Source of the DNA: Stagnihabitans sp043721775
GTDB lineage: Bacteria > Pseudomonadota > Alphaproteobacteria > Rhodobacterales > Rhodobacteraceae
Reading direction: 5' to 3'
NCBI GenBank assembly: GCA_043721775.1
Contig: JAYSQA010000010.1
Coordinates: 1 to 46,829 of the forward strand
DNA length: 46,829 nucleotides
Below are positions 16,379 through 23,584 of this stretch, one piece after another. A program made the translations under genes and the position numbers. Under the pieces are notes generated by a model. The model ran no database searches. It was given only the letters and a program-made list of their open reading frames with translations, and was not told where the DNA came from. How positions within the stretch are numbered: position 1 is the stretch's first letter; each line of letters begins with the position of its first letter.

Positions 16379-17446
16379 ATGAAAACGCGCTCAACGGGCA
16401 CGTTCGTTATTTGCTGGTCCCAGACAGAGATAGACGGGCTGCGGGCGGCTTCGCTGGAAATGCTGACCGTCGGTGCCACTTGGCGCTGGACGGGTGTTTC
16501 GGTGCGACTGGATGGGCCAGCCGGTATCCTGCGTCTGGACGGGGCAGAGGGGGCGGCGCAGATGCGGTGTCGGGCGGGCCGCGTGGCGCGCCGACTGTTG
16601 GGGCGCGCGGCACGTCCGAGGGATGAGGCGATCAAAGACCATATCCTTGACGTGTCCAGTCCCGGATTCACGCTGACCGATGGTCATATCACCTATCCCA
16701 TGACCGTTGTGGCAGCACCCGATAGTGGCGCGCTGTTGATCGTTGCGCAAGGCGATCTGCCCCCCGCCGATCAGGACCTGTGGGTGACCCAAGCTGCGAT
16801 CAACCGCAGTCAGGTCGACCCCAGGCCTGAAACCGGCGTGATCTGTTTCACCCCCGGCACCCAAATCCTGACACCGCAAGGCCCAAGGCCTATTGAGGAT
16901 CTGCGCCCAGGCAATCTTGTCTTTAGCCGCGACAGTGGCGCGCAAGCAGTCCTGTGGGTCGGCCACCGCCATATTTCCCCGGTGCGTCTGAACCTGATGC
17001 CGCATCTGCGCCCGATCCGTCTGCGCAGCGGGGCTTTGGGCCGGGGCCGCCCCGATTCCGACTTGCTGGTAAGCCCGCAGCACCGGATGCTGATCAAGGG
17101 CCGCGCCGCGCAGGCGCTGTTCAACGTGGATGAGGTTCTGGTCAAGGCCGAAGATATGGTCAACGACCGCACGATTGCTGTGGATCATGCGGTCCGCGAT
17201 GTGACCTACATTCACGTCTTGCTGGAACGCCACAGCGTGATCTGGGCCAATGGGCTGGAAACCGAAAGCTTTCATCCGGCCAATGCCGCCCCCGGCTTGA
17301 TCGACGCCGGACAGCGCGATGGGTTGCTGGCCGTGCTGCCCATGCTGGATCAGAACCCGCACGACTACGGCGACTTCGCCCGCCGCAATCTGACCAGCTT
17401 TGAAGCGGCGGTCCTGCGCCACGATATGCACGACTTGGGCTGTTGA
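16379..17446 (+). CDS. Hint-domain (Hedgehog/intein) protein
   Basis: Protein of 355 residues. The C-terminal half is a Hint_2-type domain beginning ICFTPGTQILTPQGPRPIED near residue 155, with the potentially self-cleaving Cys, followed by PGNLVFSRDSG, the SPQHRMLIKG block with its conserved His, and HVLLERHSVIWANGLETESF. Such domains are abundant in Rhodobacteraceae, usually at the C-terminus of exported calcium-binding or adhesin-like proteins. The N-terminal 150 residues here show no repeats, signal peptide or known domain. The intein C-terminal His-Asn is not seen, so cleavage without splicing is possible. The stop codon overlaps the -35 hexamer of the rpsD promoter. Confidence 0.82.
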   Translation: MKTRSTGTFVICWSQTEIDGLRAASLEMLTVGATWRWTGVSVRLDGPAGILRLDGAEGAAQMRCRAGRVARRLLGRAARPRDEAIKDHILDVSSPGFTLTDGHITYPMTVVAAPDSGALLIVAQGDLPPADQDLWVTQAAINRSQVDPRPETGVICFTPGTQILTPQGPRPIEDLRPGNLVFSRDSGAQAVLWVGHRHISPVRLNLMPHLRPIRLRSGALGRGRPDSDLLVSPQHRMLIKGRAAQALFNVDEVLVKAEDMVNDRTIAVDHAVRDVTYIHVLLERHSVIWANGLETESFHPANAAPGLIDAGQRDGLLAVLPMLDQNPHDYGDFARRNLTSFEAAVLRHDMHDLGC

Positions 17447-17470
17447 CTCCGCTATCTTGGCCTGTATAAG
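17443..17470 (+). promoter_or_regulatory. Sigma-70-type promoter for rpsD
   Basis: TTGACT (17443-17448) and TATAAG (17465-17470) are separated by 16 bases. The -35 hexamer overlaps the stop of the Hint gene. The predicted transcript would have a leader of roughly 170 bases before the GTG start of rpsD. Confidence 0.7.
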
Positions 17471-17649
17471 CCGCCCCAGTTCCGGATGAGAGTCCGGAGC
17501 TTTTCATTGGTGTTGGTGGTCCTTGCAAAAGGATACCTGTCGGGTCGCAAGATCAAAGGACAACGCCCTTCATGGCCCAAGGCACATGATCGAAAGGTCG
17601 GGAACCGCAAGGTTCAGCCAGGGGCGCAAACGAACGAAGGAGATCAGCC
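17471..17649 (+). promoter_or_regulatory. Structured 5' leader of rpsD
   Basis: The leader contains several short hairpins: TCCGGA-TGAGAG-TCCGGA at 17484-17501, and GAACC-GCAA-GGTTC, a GNRA tetraloop hairpin, about 40 bases before the start codon. S4 is a known autogenous regulator in other bacteria, so repression by S4 binding to this leader is a reasonable but unproven reading. AAGGAG sits 7 bases before the GTG. Confidence 0.4.
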
Positions 17650-18270
17650 GTGACCAAACGCACGTCTGCCAAGTACAAGATTGACCGCCGCATGGGCGAA
17701 AACATCTGGGGCCGTCCGAAATCCCCGGTGAACAAGCGTGAATACGGCCCCGGCCAGCACGGCCAGCGCCGCAAGAACAAACTATCGGACTTCGGCACCC
17801 AGCTGCGCGCCAAGCAGAAGCTGAAGGGTTATTACGGTGATCTGACCGAAAAGCAGTTCCGCAAGATCTATTCTGACGCAGAACGCCAGCGCGGTGACAC
17901 GGGTGAGGCGCTGATTGGTCTCCTGGAACGCCGTCTTGACGCCGTTTGCTACCGCGCCAAGCTGGTGCCGACCGTCTTCGCCGCCCGCCAGTTCGTCAAC
18001 CATGGCCACGTGCATGTGAACGGCAAAGCCGTGAACATCGCGTCTTACCGCGTGAACGAAGGTGACGTGATCGAAGTGCGCCAGAAGTCCAAGCAGATGG
18101 CCACGATCACCGAAGCCCTGGCTTTGACCGAGCGTGACATTCCCGATTATCTGGAAGTCGATCAGCACAAGCTTACCGTGAAGTTCGTTCGCACCCCGGG
18201 CCTGGGCGATGTGCCCTATCCGGTCAAGATGGAACCGAACCTGGTCGTCGAATACTACGCCAAGAACTAA
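17650..18270 (+). CDS. rpsD: 30S ribosomal protein S4
   Basis: Primary 16S rRNA-binding protein that nucleates assembly of the 30S body. The 206-residue protein begins MTKRTSAKYKIDRRMGENIW and has the alphaproteobacterial N-terminus, then PVNKREYGPGQHGQRR, and the S4 RNA-binding domain from about residue 96 (RRLDAVCYRAKLVPT, VNHGHVHVNGK). The start codon is GTG, backed by AAGGAG at 7 bases. Unlike in many bacteria, rpsD stands alone here, outside the alpha operon, which is normal in Rhodobacterales. It has its own promoter (17443-17470) and intrinsic terminator (18298-18324). Confidence 0.98.
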   Translation: MTKRTSAKYKIDRRMGENIWGRPKSPVNKREYGPGQHGQRRKNKLSDFGTQLRAKQKLKGYYGDLTEKQFRKIYSDAERQRGDTGEALIGLLERRLDAVCYRAKLVPTVFAARQFVNHGHVHVNGKAVNIASYRVNEGDVIEVRQKSKQMATITEALALTERDIPDYLEVDQHKLTVKFVRTPGLGDVPYPVKMEPNLVVEYYAKN

Positions 18271-18297
18271 GATCGCACTTCTCGGGTTCTGCCAGAA

Positions 18298-18324
18298 GGG
18301 TCCGCCGCGTGGCGGGCCCTTTTT
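18298..18324 (+). terminator. Intrinsic terminator of rpsD
   Basis: Arms GGGTCCGCC and GGCGGGCCC (one G-T pair) with loop GCGT are followed by five T residues, 27 bases after the rpsD stop. Confidence 0.9.
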
Positions 18325-18403
18325 CGTTGCCAGACGGATGGCAACCCAGCAAACTGTTTACCGTTCTCCCGATTGTTCTCAAAACACAGCCAAGGAGGCT
18401 CTT

Positions 18404-18955
18404 ATGCTGACCACGCCCCGTCAAGATCGCGCCAAATCCATTGAGGGCCGGTTCGAGCAGTTCTTGTTCGCCTCGCGCTGGCTTATGGCACCGATGTATC
18501 TGTGCCTTGTGATTTCACTGGCGATCCTGACCGTGATTTTCATCCGCGAAACCATTACGTTGGTGCCGCATGTGCTGGAAATGTCGGCTGATCAGGGCAT
18601 AATGGCGATCCTGACGCTGATCGACATGTCCTTTGCCGCCAACCTGATGCTGATTGTCATCTTTTCCGGGTATGAGAATTTCGTTTCCAAACTGGATCTT
18701 GAAGATGCCACGGATCGGCCATCATGGATGGGGACGGTTGATTTCTCGGGCCTGAAGATGAAGCTGATTGCGTCGATCGTGGCAATTTCCGGCATCCATT
18801 TGCTGAAGGTTTTCATGGAGTTGGGACAGGAATCCGCCCATCAGATGCCACCGGAGACTTTGCGCCTTATGGTGATGGTGCATCTGTCGTTCGTCATTTC
18901 GGGCGTGTTGCTGGCGCTGATGGATTGGCTGACCGCCCGCTCCAACGCGCATTGA
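18404..18955 (+). CDS. UPF0114 / YqhA-like membrane protein (TIGR00645)
   Basis: Small inner-membrane protein of 183 residues. It starts with a conserved amphipathic lead (EGRFEQFLFASRWLMAP), typical of the family, and has four hydrophobic helices at roughly 28-48, 66-90, 116-137 and 150-172. FSGYENFVSK between helices 2 and 3 is a family hallmark. AGGAGG stands 7 bases before ATG 18404, so the long in-frame extension that would overlap rpsD is rejected. The biochemical function of UPF0114 is unknown; some members are predicted ion-channel-like. It lies between the rpsD terminator and hisC, with a strong hairpin in the gap to hisC. Confidence 0.88.
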   Translation: MLTTPRQDRAKSIEGRFEQFLFASRWLMAPMYLCLVISLAILTVIFIRETITLVPHVLEMSADQGIMAILTLIDMSFAANLMLIVIFSGYENFVSKLDLEDATDRPSWMGTVDFSGLKMKLIASIVAISGIHLLKVFMELGQESAHQMPPETLRLMVMVHLSFVISGVLLALMDWLTARSNAH

Positions 18956-18974
18956 GTTTTCCGGCTGGCCATCA

Positions 18975-19005
18975 CTTCGCCCGGCAGATACAACGCCGGG
19001 CGAAG
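18975..19005 (+). other. 11-bp stem hairpin before hisC
   Basis: CTTCGCCCGGC, a 9-base loop and GCCGGGCGAAG form a perfect stem 19 bases after the YqhA-like gene and 17 bases before the hisC start. No T-run follows on the plus strand. It may stop transcription weakly, protect an mRNA end or affect hisC translation. Confidence 0.6.
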
Positions 19006-19022
19006 GATCCGAGGTTATTTGA

Positions 19023-20108
19023 ATGAACGACGCCATCCGACCACAGCCCGGCATCATGGACATCGCACTTTACGTTGGCGGCAAGGCCTCGGTGGCGGGC
19101 ATGTCCAACGTGGTCAAGCTTTCCTCGAACGAGAACCCGTTCGGGCCGTCTGCCAAGGCCAAGGATGCTTTCCAACGGTCGGTGCACCATATCCACCGTT
19201 ACCCCTCGACGGATCATCAGTCGTTGCGCGCCGCGATTGCGGATGCGCATGGGCTGGACGCAAGCCGCATCATCTGCGGCGTGGGATCGGATGAGATCAT
19301 CCATTTTCTGTGTCAGGCCTATGCCGGCCCGAAGGACGAGGTGGTCTTTACCGAACACGGGTTCCTGATGTACCGCATCTCGGCCATGGCGGCAGGGGCC
19401 ACCCCCGTTGAAGTGCCCGAGCGGGAGCGCACCACCGATGTCGACGCCATTCTGCGGGCCTGCAACCGCCGCACCAAGTTGGTGTTCATAGCCAATCCCA
19501 ACAACCCCACCGGCACGATGATTTCGGCGACCGAGGTAGAACGTTTGGCCGCTGGTCTGCCCGCCCAAGCCATTCTGGTTCTCGACGGGGCCTATGCCGA
19601 GTTCGTGGATGGTTATGACGGAGGTGCTGCCTTGGTGACCGCGCGCGACAATGTGGTGATGACGCGGACCTTCTCGAAAATCTATGGTTTGGGTGGGCTT
19701 CGGGTGGGCTGGGGCTATGGTCCGCAAGCCATCATCGACGTGCTGAATCGTATCCGCGGCCCCTTCAACCTGTCCAACACGCAGTTGGATGTGGCCGAAG
19801 CCGCCGTGCGCGATCAGGATTACGTCACCAAATGCCGGTCCGAAAATACCAAGATGCGGCACTGGCTGGCTTTGGCTTTGGCGGAATTGGGCGTGCCGTC
19901 TGACACCTCGATGGCCAACTTCATCCTCGCCCGCTTTGCCAGCGCAGACGAGGCCGAGGCTTGCGATCTGTTCCTGCAATCGCAAGGCCTGATCGTGCGC
20001 CGCGTCGCCAGCTATAAACTGCCGCATTGCCTGCGGATCACCGTGGGTGACGAGGCGGGCTGCCGCCGGGTCGCCCATGCCATCGGCCAGTTCAAGGGCA
20101 TGAAATGA
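19023..20108 (+). CDS. hisC: Histidinol-phosphate / aromatic aminotransferase
   Basis: PLP-dependent class I/II aminotransferase of 361 residues that transfers an amino group to imidazole-acetol phosphate in histidine synthesis and, in many alphaproteobacteria, also to prephenate or phenylpyruvate-type acceptors. It has LSSNENPFGPS near the N-terminus, the NPNNPTGT motif, LDGAYAEF with the PLP-contacting Asp, the Schiff-base Lys in TFSKIYGLGGLRVGW, and a C-terminal LRITVG with the carboxylate-binding Arg. The last codons overlap the start of the prephenate dehydrogenase gene (ATGA), so the two are translationally coupled. That context, known as tyrC-hisC in Zymomonas, points to a broad or aromatic role. 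Confidence 0.93.
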   Translation: MNDAIRPQPGIMDIALYVGGKASVAGMSNVVKLSSNENPFGPSAKAKDAFQRSVHHIHRYPSTDHQSLRAAIADAHGLDASRIICGVGSDEIIHFLCQAYAGPKDEVVFTEHGFLMYRISAMAAGATPVEVPERERTTDVDAILRACNRRTKLVFIANPNNPTGTMISATEVERLAAGLPAQAILVLDGAYAEFVDGYDGGAALVTARDNVVMTRTFSKIYGLGGLRVGWGYGPQAIIDVLNRIRGPFNLSNTQLDVAEAAVRDQDYVTKCRSENTKMRHWLALALAELGVPSDTSMANFILARFASADEAEACDLFLQSQGLIVRRVASYKLPHCLRITVGDEAGCRRVAHAIGQFKGMK

Positions 20109-21034
20109 CGGTGATTTACCAGCGCGTTGCCCTGATCGGCCTTGGCCTGATTGCCTCGTCGATGGCGCTTGCGATGCGGGCGGGCGGTCTGGCGGGTGAA
20201 ATCGTCGGCCACGCCAAATCCGCTGAAACCCGTGCGACTGCACTGGAAATCGGCCTGTGTGACCGCGTCTGTGCAACGGCAGCCGAGGCGGTGCAGGGTG
20301 CTGATCTTGTCGTGCTGGCCGTGCCGGTGGGTGCCATGGCCGCGATTGCGGCAGAGATTGCGCCTCATCTGGCGCCAGGGGCCACGGTAACAGATGTGGG
20401 ATCGGTCAAGCAGGCCGTGATTGCCGCCGTGCAGCCGCATATGCCGCCGGGCGTGCAGTTCATCCCCGGGCACCCGATGGCGGGCACCGAATACTCTGGC
20501 CCGAGGGCGGGTTTTGCCACGCTGTTTCAGAACCGCTGGTGGCTCTTGACCCCGGATGCTGACACCGATCTGGCAGCATTGGCAAGATTGCGCGCCTTTC
20601 TTGAGGGTTTGGGTGCCAAGGTTGATACGATGGACGCCGCCCACCATGATCTGGTGCTGGCCGTGGTCTCGCACACACCGCACCTGATCGCCTATACGAT
20701 GGTGGGCGTGGCCGATCATCTGGCGCAGGTGTCGAACTCGGAAGTCATCCAGTATTCCGCCACCGGCTTTCGCGATTTCACCCGCATCGCCGCCAGTGAC
20801 CCGACCATGTGGCGCGATGTGTTCCTGACCAACAAGGACGCGGTTCTGGACATCCTTGGCCGCTTTGCCGAGGAACTGTTCGTGCTGCAACGCGCCATCC
20901 GCATGGGTGACGGCGACCAGCTGTTTGACTATTTCACCCGCACCCGCGCCATCCGCCGCGGCATCATCGAGGCGGGGCAAGACACTTCCGCCCCTGACTT
21001 TGGCCGCGTGGCACAGCCCAAAGTCGGGGCCTGA
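20105..21034 (+). CDS. tyrA: Prephenate/arogenate dehydrogenase
   Basis: NAD(P)-dependent oxidative decarboxylation of prephenate or arogenate, the committed step of tyrosine synthesis. The 309-residue protein starts with the Rossmann loop VALIGLGLIASSMALAMR, continues with DVGSVK, the conserved FIPGHPMAGTEYSGP with its catalytic His, and a second His block AVVSHTPHLIAY. There is no chorismate mutase or ACT domain, as in the TyrC-type cyclohexadienyl dehydrogenases. Its ATG overlaps the hisC stop by 4 bases, so transamination and dehydrogenation enzymes are co-produced. Preference for arogenate over prephenate cannot be read here. Confidence 0.92.
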   Translation: MTVIYQRVALIGLGLIASSMALAMRAGGLAGEIVGHAKSAETRATALEIGLCDRVCATAAEAVQGADLVVLAVPVGAMAAIAAEIAPHLAPGATVTDVGSVKQAVIAAVQPHMPPGVQFIPGHPMAGTEYSGPRAGFATLFQNRWWLLTPDADTDLAALARLRAFLEGLGAKVDTMDAAHHDLVLAVVSHTPHLIAYTMVGVADHLAQVSNSEVIQYSATGFRDFTRIAASDPTMWRDVFLTNKDAVLDILGRFAEELFVLQRAIRMGDGDQLFDYFTRTRAIRRGIIEAGQDTSAPDFGRVAQPKVGA

Positions 21035-21035
21035 G

Positions 21036-21914
21036 GTGAATTGCGTCCGGGCATTTCTGCTGCTGGTTTTGGGCGCAAGCGGCGCGCTGGCCGGAACGGA
21101 CTTGTCCACATTCCGCCCGCAGCCACGCCCGGCTGAACTTGCCTTTGCCGCCGGCAAGCCGGAGCCAGCGGCTGGGCCGGAAGCCCAAGCGCTGATCCGT
21201 CCGATACCAAGGCCGGACTTTGGCACCATCACCACAGCCCAGCCGCGGATCCGCCCGAAGCCAAGGCCCGGGTTTGAGGTGATCTTGACAGCGGCCCCTC
21301 ATCTCCGCCCGATGCCGCGACCTGAGTTTACCGCCAACCAACCCGTCGTTCAGCTTGCGGCCCAACCGATGCAGCCCGCCGCAAAACCGCAAAAGCCGGT
21401 GAACGCCCCGCTGAAGGGGTCCGTGTGCCAAAGCGCAGAGGTCAAGGGCAAGACCCTGCCACCGATCCTTTCGTCGGTTCAGGGATGTAACGTGCCTGAC
21501 GCCGTTCTGGTCAGCCAGGTTTCCGGCGTGATCCTGAATCCGCCTGCCACAATCAATTGCGAAGAGGCACGGGCGCTGTCGGTTTGGGTCCAGAACGGTC
21601 TGAAACCGGCTTTCAACAATACAATCCTCGCGCTGAATGTGGCTGACAGCTACGCTTGCCGACCGCGCAACAATGTGCGCGGCAATCCGGTTTCGGTGCA
21701 TGGGTTAGGACAAGCGATTGATATCGCAGCCTTTGTGACCAAATCTGGCCGCACCTATACCGTCGCGCAGAATTACAACGCCCAGATTAAAGCGGCGCAA
21801 AAGGCTGCCTGTGGCACCTTCCACACCATCCTTGGCCCCGGTTCGGATGGCTATCACGAGAGCCACATTCACTTTGACGTCAGCCACCACGGCGGGCGCG
21901 ACTATTGCCACTAG
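21036..21914 (+). CDS. Exported extensin-like C-terminal domain protein (M15-like fold)
   Basis: Predicted periplasmic protein of 292 residues. A signal peptide (residues 1-19, ending GALA) is followed by a proline-rich linker (about 20-115) containing the near-repeat I/L-R-P-x-P-R-P-x-F three times (IRPIPRPDF, IRPKPRPGF, LRPMPRPEF). The C-terminal domain (about 120-292) is the extensin-like_C type: GSVCQSAEV, GCNVPDAV, SVHGLGQAIDI and SHIHFDV, the last two matching the metal-binding His-Asp ... His-x-His layout of M15/VanY-like peptidases. Six Cys may form disulfides. I start at GTG 21036, one base after the tyrA stop, which gives the signal peptide at the very N-terminus. A cell-wall peptidase role is inferred, not shown. 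Confidence 0.8.
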   Translation: MNCVRAFLLLVLGASGALAGTDLSTFRPQPRPAELAFAAGKPEPAAGPEAQALIRPIPRPDFGTITTAQPRIRPKPRPGFEVILTAAPHLRPMPRPEFTANQPVVQLAAQPMQPAAKPQKPVNAPLKGSVCQSAEVKGKTLPPILSSVQGCNVPDAVLVSQVSGVILNPPATINCEEARALSVWVQNGLKPAFNNTILALNVADSYACRPRNNVRGNPVSVHGLGQAIDIAAFVTKSGRTYTVAQNYNAQIKAAQKAACGTFHTILGPGSDGYHESHIHFDVSHHGGRDYCH

Positions 21915-21927
21915 GGTCTGACACTGT

Positions 21928-22914
21928 CTATTGCAGCCTGGGTGCGGGGCCAAGCGGCAGGGGGCCAAGGCTTGTCCTGCCAGATTTGAAGATCAGTGGC
22001 AGTGTCAGCACCTCGGGGTCTTTGCCGGTCTTTGACAGAAACTGCAAACCGCGTTCAACTGTCACCTGATTTTGCGGCGGCACCATCCCCAAGGCGACCA
22101 CAACGGCTGGCAAACTGCGCCAGCCCTTCAGCGCCAGTTCAATTTTGCCTTCAGCCAATCCAGCGACATCGGCCTTCACGCTGCCTGTCGCAATCAGATC
22201 AATCGGCCCCCAAACCAGATGCGCCTCACGCAACGTCACCTCAAGCACCTTGGGATCAACCATCGCCCAACCCACCGGCTCCGACAGCGTGGCGCTGGTG
22301 TCGATGTGCAGGGTTGTGATCGCAGGTCCCAGATCGGGCAAATGCGCCAAAACGTCAGGCACGGTCAAGTTACTGGCATCCACCCCCAGATGCAGCGCGT
22401 TAACCCGGGTTGGATCGCTTTCTGCCGCCAGGATCACCTTGTCAGCCCCGGCCGTCCAGCCCGCGTCCGAGGTCAGGGCCAGAGTTTCGCCCTCGATCAC
22501 TACACGTACAGGGGCCAAGGCCAGCGTCGGTCGCATCAGAAGGCTGGCCATCAGCCGGGTCGAGCCAAGTGAAACTTTCTGGCCATCCGGCACCTCGATC
22601 AATTGAGTGTGGGGCAGGGCGGCGATCAGATGCCAGGGCTTCCACGTCATGGCCAGAACTTGCGCGAAGGGGGCAGACCAGCCCCAGCCGCTGACCGGAT
22701 CGGCCAGATGGATGTCGTTGACCGTCATGTCAAACCGGTCGGCAAAGCCCGCAACCGCGATGCCAGAGTTTTCCGCCACCATGCCGGCGGCCTTCTGCTG
22801 GGCAAACCACGCCTCGGCCCCGGTCCGGACGGATCTGGCACCTACAAACCAGTAGCCACCCCACAGAACCCCCAACGCAAGCACCAGCCACAGGATAAAC
22901 CGCATCGAACGCAT
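21928..22914 (-). CDS. DUF2125 protein, membrane-anchored
   Basis: Protein of 328 residues with one N-terminal membrane helix (RFILWLVLALGVLWGGYWF, residues 5-23) and a large periplasmic part. The segment VGARSVRTGAEAWFAQQKAAG after the helix and the repeated beta-rich strands fit DUF2125, a family of unknown function common in alphaproteobacteria; AsmA-like lipid or outer-membrane roles have been suggested for similar folds. Start ATG 22912-22914 (AAGGG 8 bases upstream) is chosen over an upstream in-frame codon because it places the helix at the N-terminus. It converges with the extensin-like gene (13 bases) and diverges from the ChaC-like gene. Confidence 0.78.
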   Translation of the reverse strand: MRSMRFILWLVLALGVLWGGYWFVGARSVRTGAEAWFAQQKAAGMVAENSGIAVAGFADRFDMTVNDIHLADPVSGWGWSAPFAQVLAMTWKPWHLIAALPHTQLIEVPDGQKVSLGSTRLMASLLMRPTLALAPVRVVIEGETLALTSDAGWTAGADKVILAAESDPTRVNALHLGVDASNLTVPDVLAHLPDLGPAITTLHIDTSATLSEPVGWAMVDPKVLEVTLREAHLVWGPIDLIATGSVKADVAGLAEGKIELALKGWRSLPAVVVALGMVPPQNQVTVERGLQFLSKTGKDPEVLTLPLIFKSGRTSLGPLPLGPAPRLQ

Positions 22915-22978
22915 GTGACTGGCCCTTTTCCTTGCCTTGCATGGATGCTTACAAGGAGGCAACTGAAAGGGCCAGTTG

Positions 22979-23512
22979 ATGCAGGACACGATTTGGGTTT
23001 TTGGCTATGGATCGCTGATCTGGGATCCTGGGTTTCCGGTCGCTGAACATGTGGTCGCCCGGGCTCAGGGCTGGCACCGCAGCTTCTGCATGCGGTCGAT
23101 CCACCACCGTGGCACTCCGGAACGGATGGGTCTGGTGCTGGCGCTGGACCGTGCAGCAGCCTTTTGTGATGGCGTGGCCTTTCGGGTGGCACCGGGGGCT
23201 GAAGCCGAAACGCTGGCGGCATTGCGGGCGCGCGAACTGATTTCCTCGGCCTATCTGGAGGAGCGGTTGCCGGTGCAGATGGCGGATGGCCGCACGCTTC
23301 AGGCGCTGACTTTTGTGATAGACCCCGGCCATGTGCAGTATTGCGGCGGTCTGCCGTTGGAAGAGCAGGCACGGATCATCGCCACAGCCGTTGGTGGGCG
23401 CGGCCCCAACCGAGACTACCTGTACGCCACCGCCGCCCATCTGGCTGATCTTGGCATTGCCGATGCCGACCTTGACCGTCTTGTCACATTGGTAAGCGAA
23501 ATCTGTGGTTAA
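22979..23512 (+). CDS. ChaC-like gamma-glutamylcyclotransferase
   Basis: Cytosolic enzyme expected to release 5-oxoproline from gamma-glutamyl peptides, with glutathione as the likely substrate. The 177-residue protein opens with WVFGYGSLIWDPGF, the cyclotransferase YGSL loop (residues 10-13), then the ChaC-typical WHRSFCMRSIHHRGTPERMG. The probable catalytic Glu lies in AYLEERLP. YLYATAAHLADLGIADADL near the end also matches ChaC. The start is ATG 22979 with AAGGG 7 bases upstream; a TTG one codon earlier is unlikely. The divergent DUF2125 gene shares a short 64-base promoter region. Confidence 0.88.
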   Translation: MQDTIWVFGYGSLIWDPGFPVAEHVVARAQGWHRSFCMRSIHHRGTPERMGLVLALDRAAAFCDGVAFRVAPGAEAETLAALRARELISSAYLEERLPVQMADGRTLQALTFVIDPGHVQYCGGLPLEEQARIIATAVGGRGPNRDYLYATAAHLADLGIADADLDRLVTLVSEICG

Positions 23513-23584
23513 GCGGCTTTCGCTTGGCAGATGGGGATTGCCTGCTATTGTCGCCTTAACCGTCCATTCGACCCGAAAACAGGC

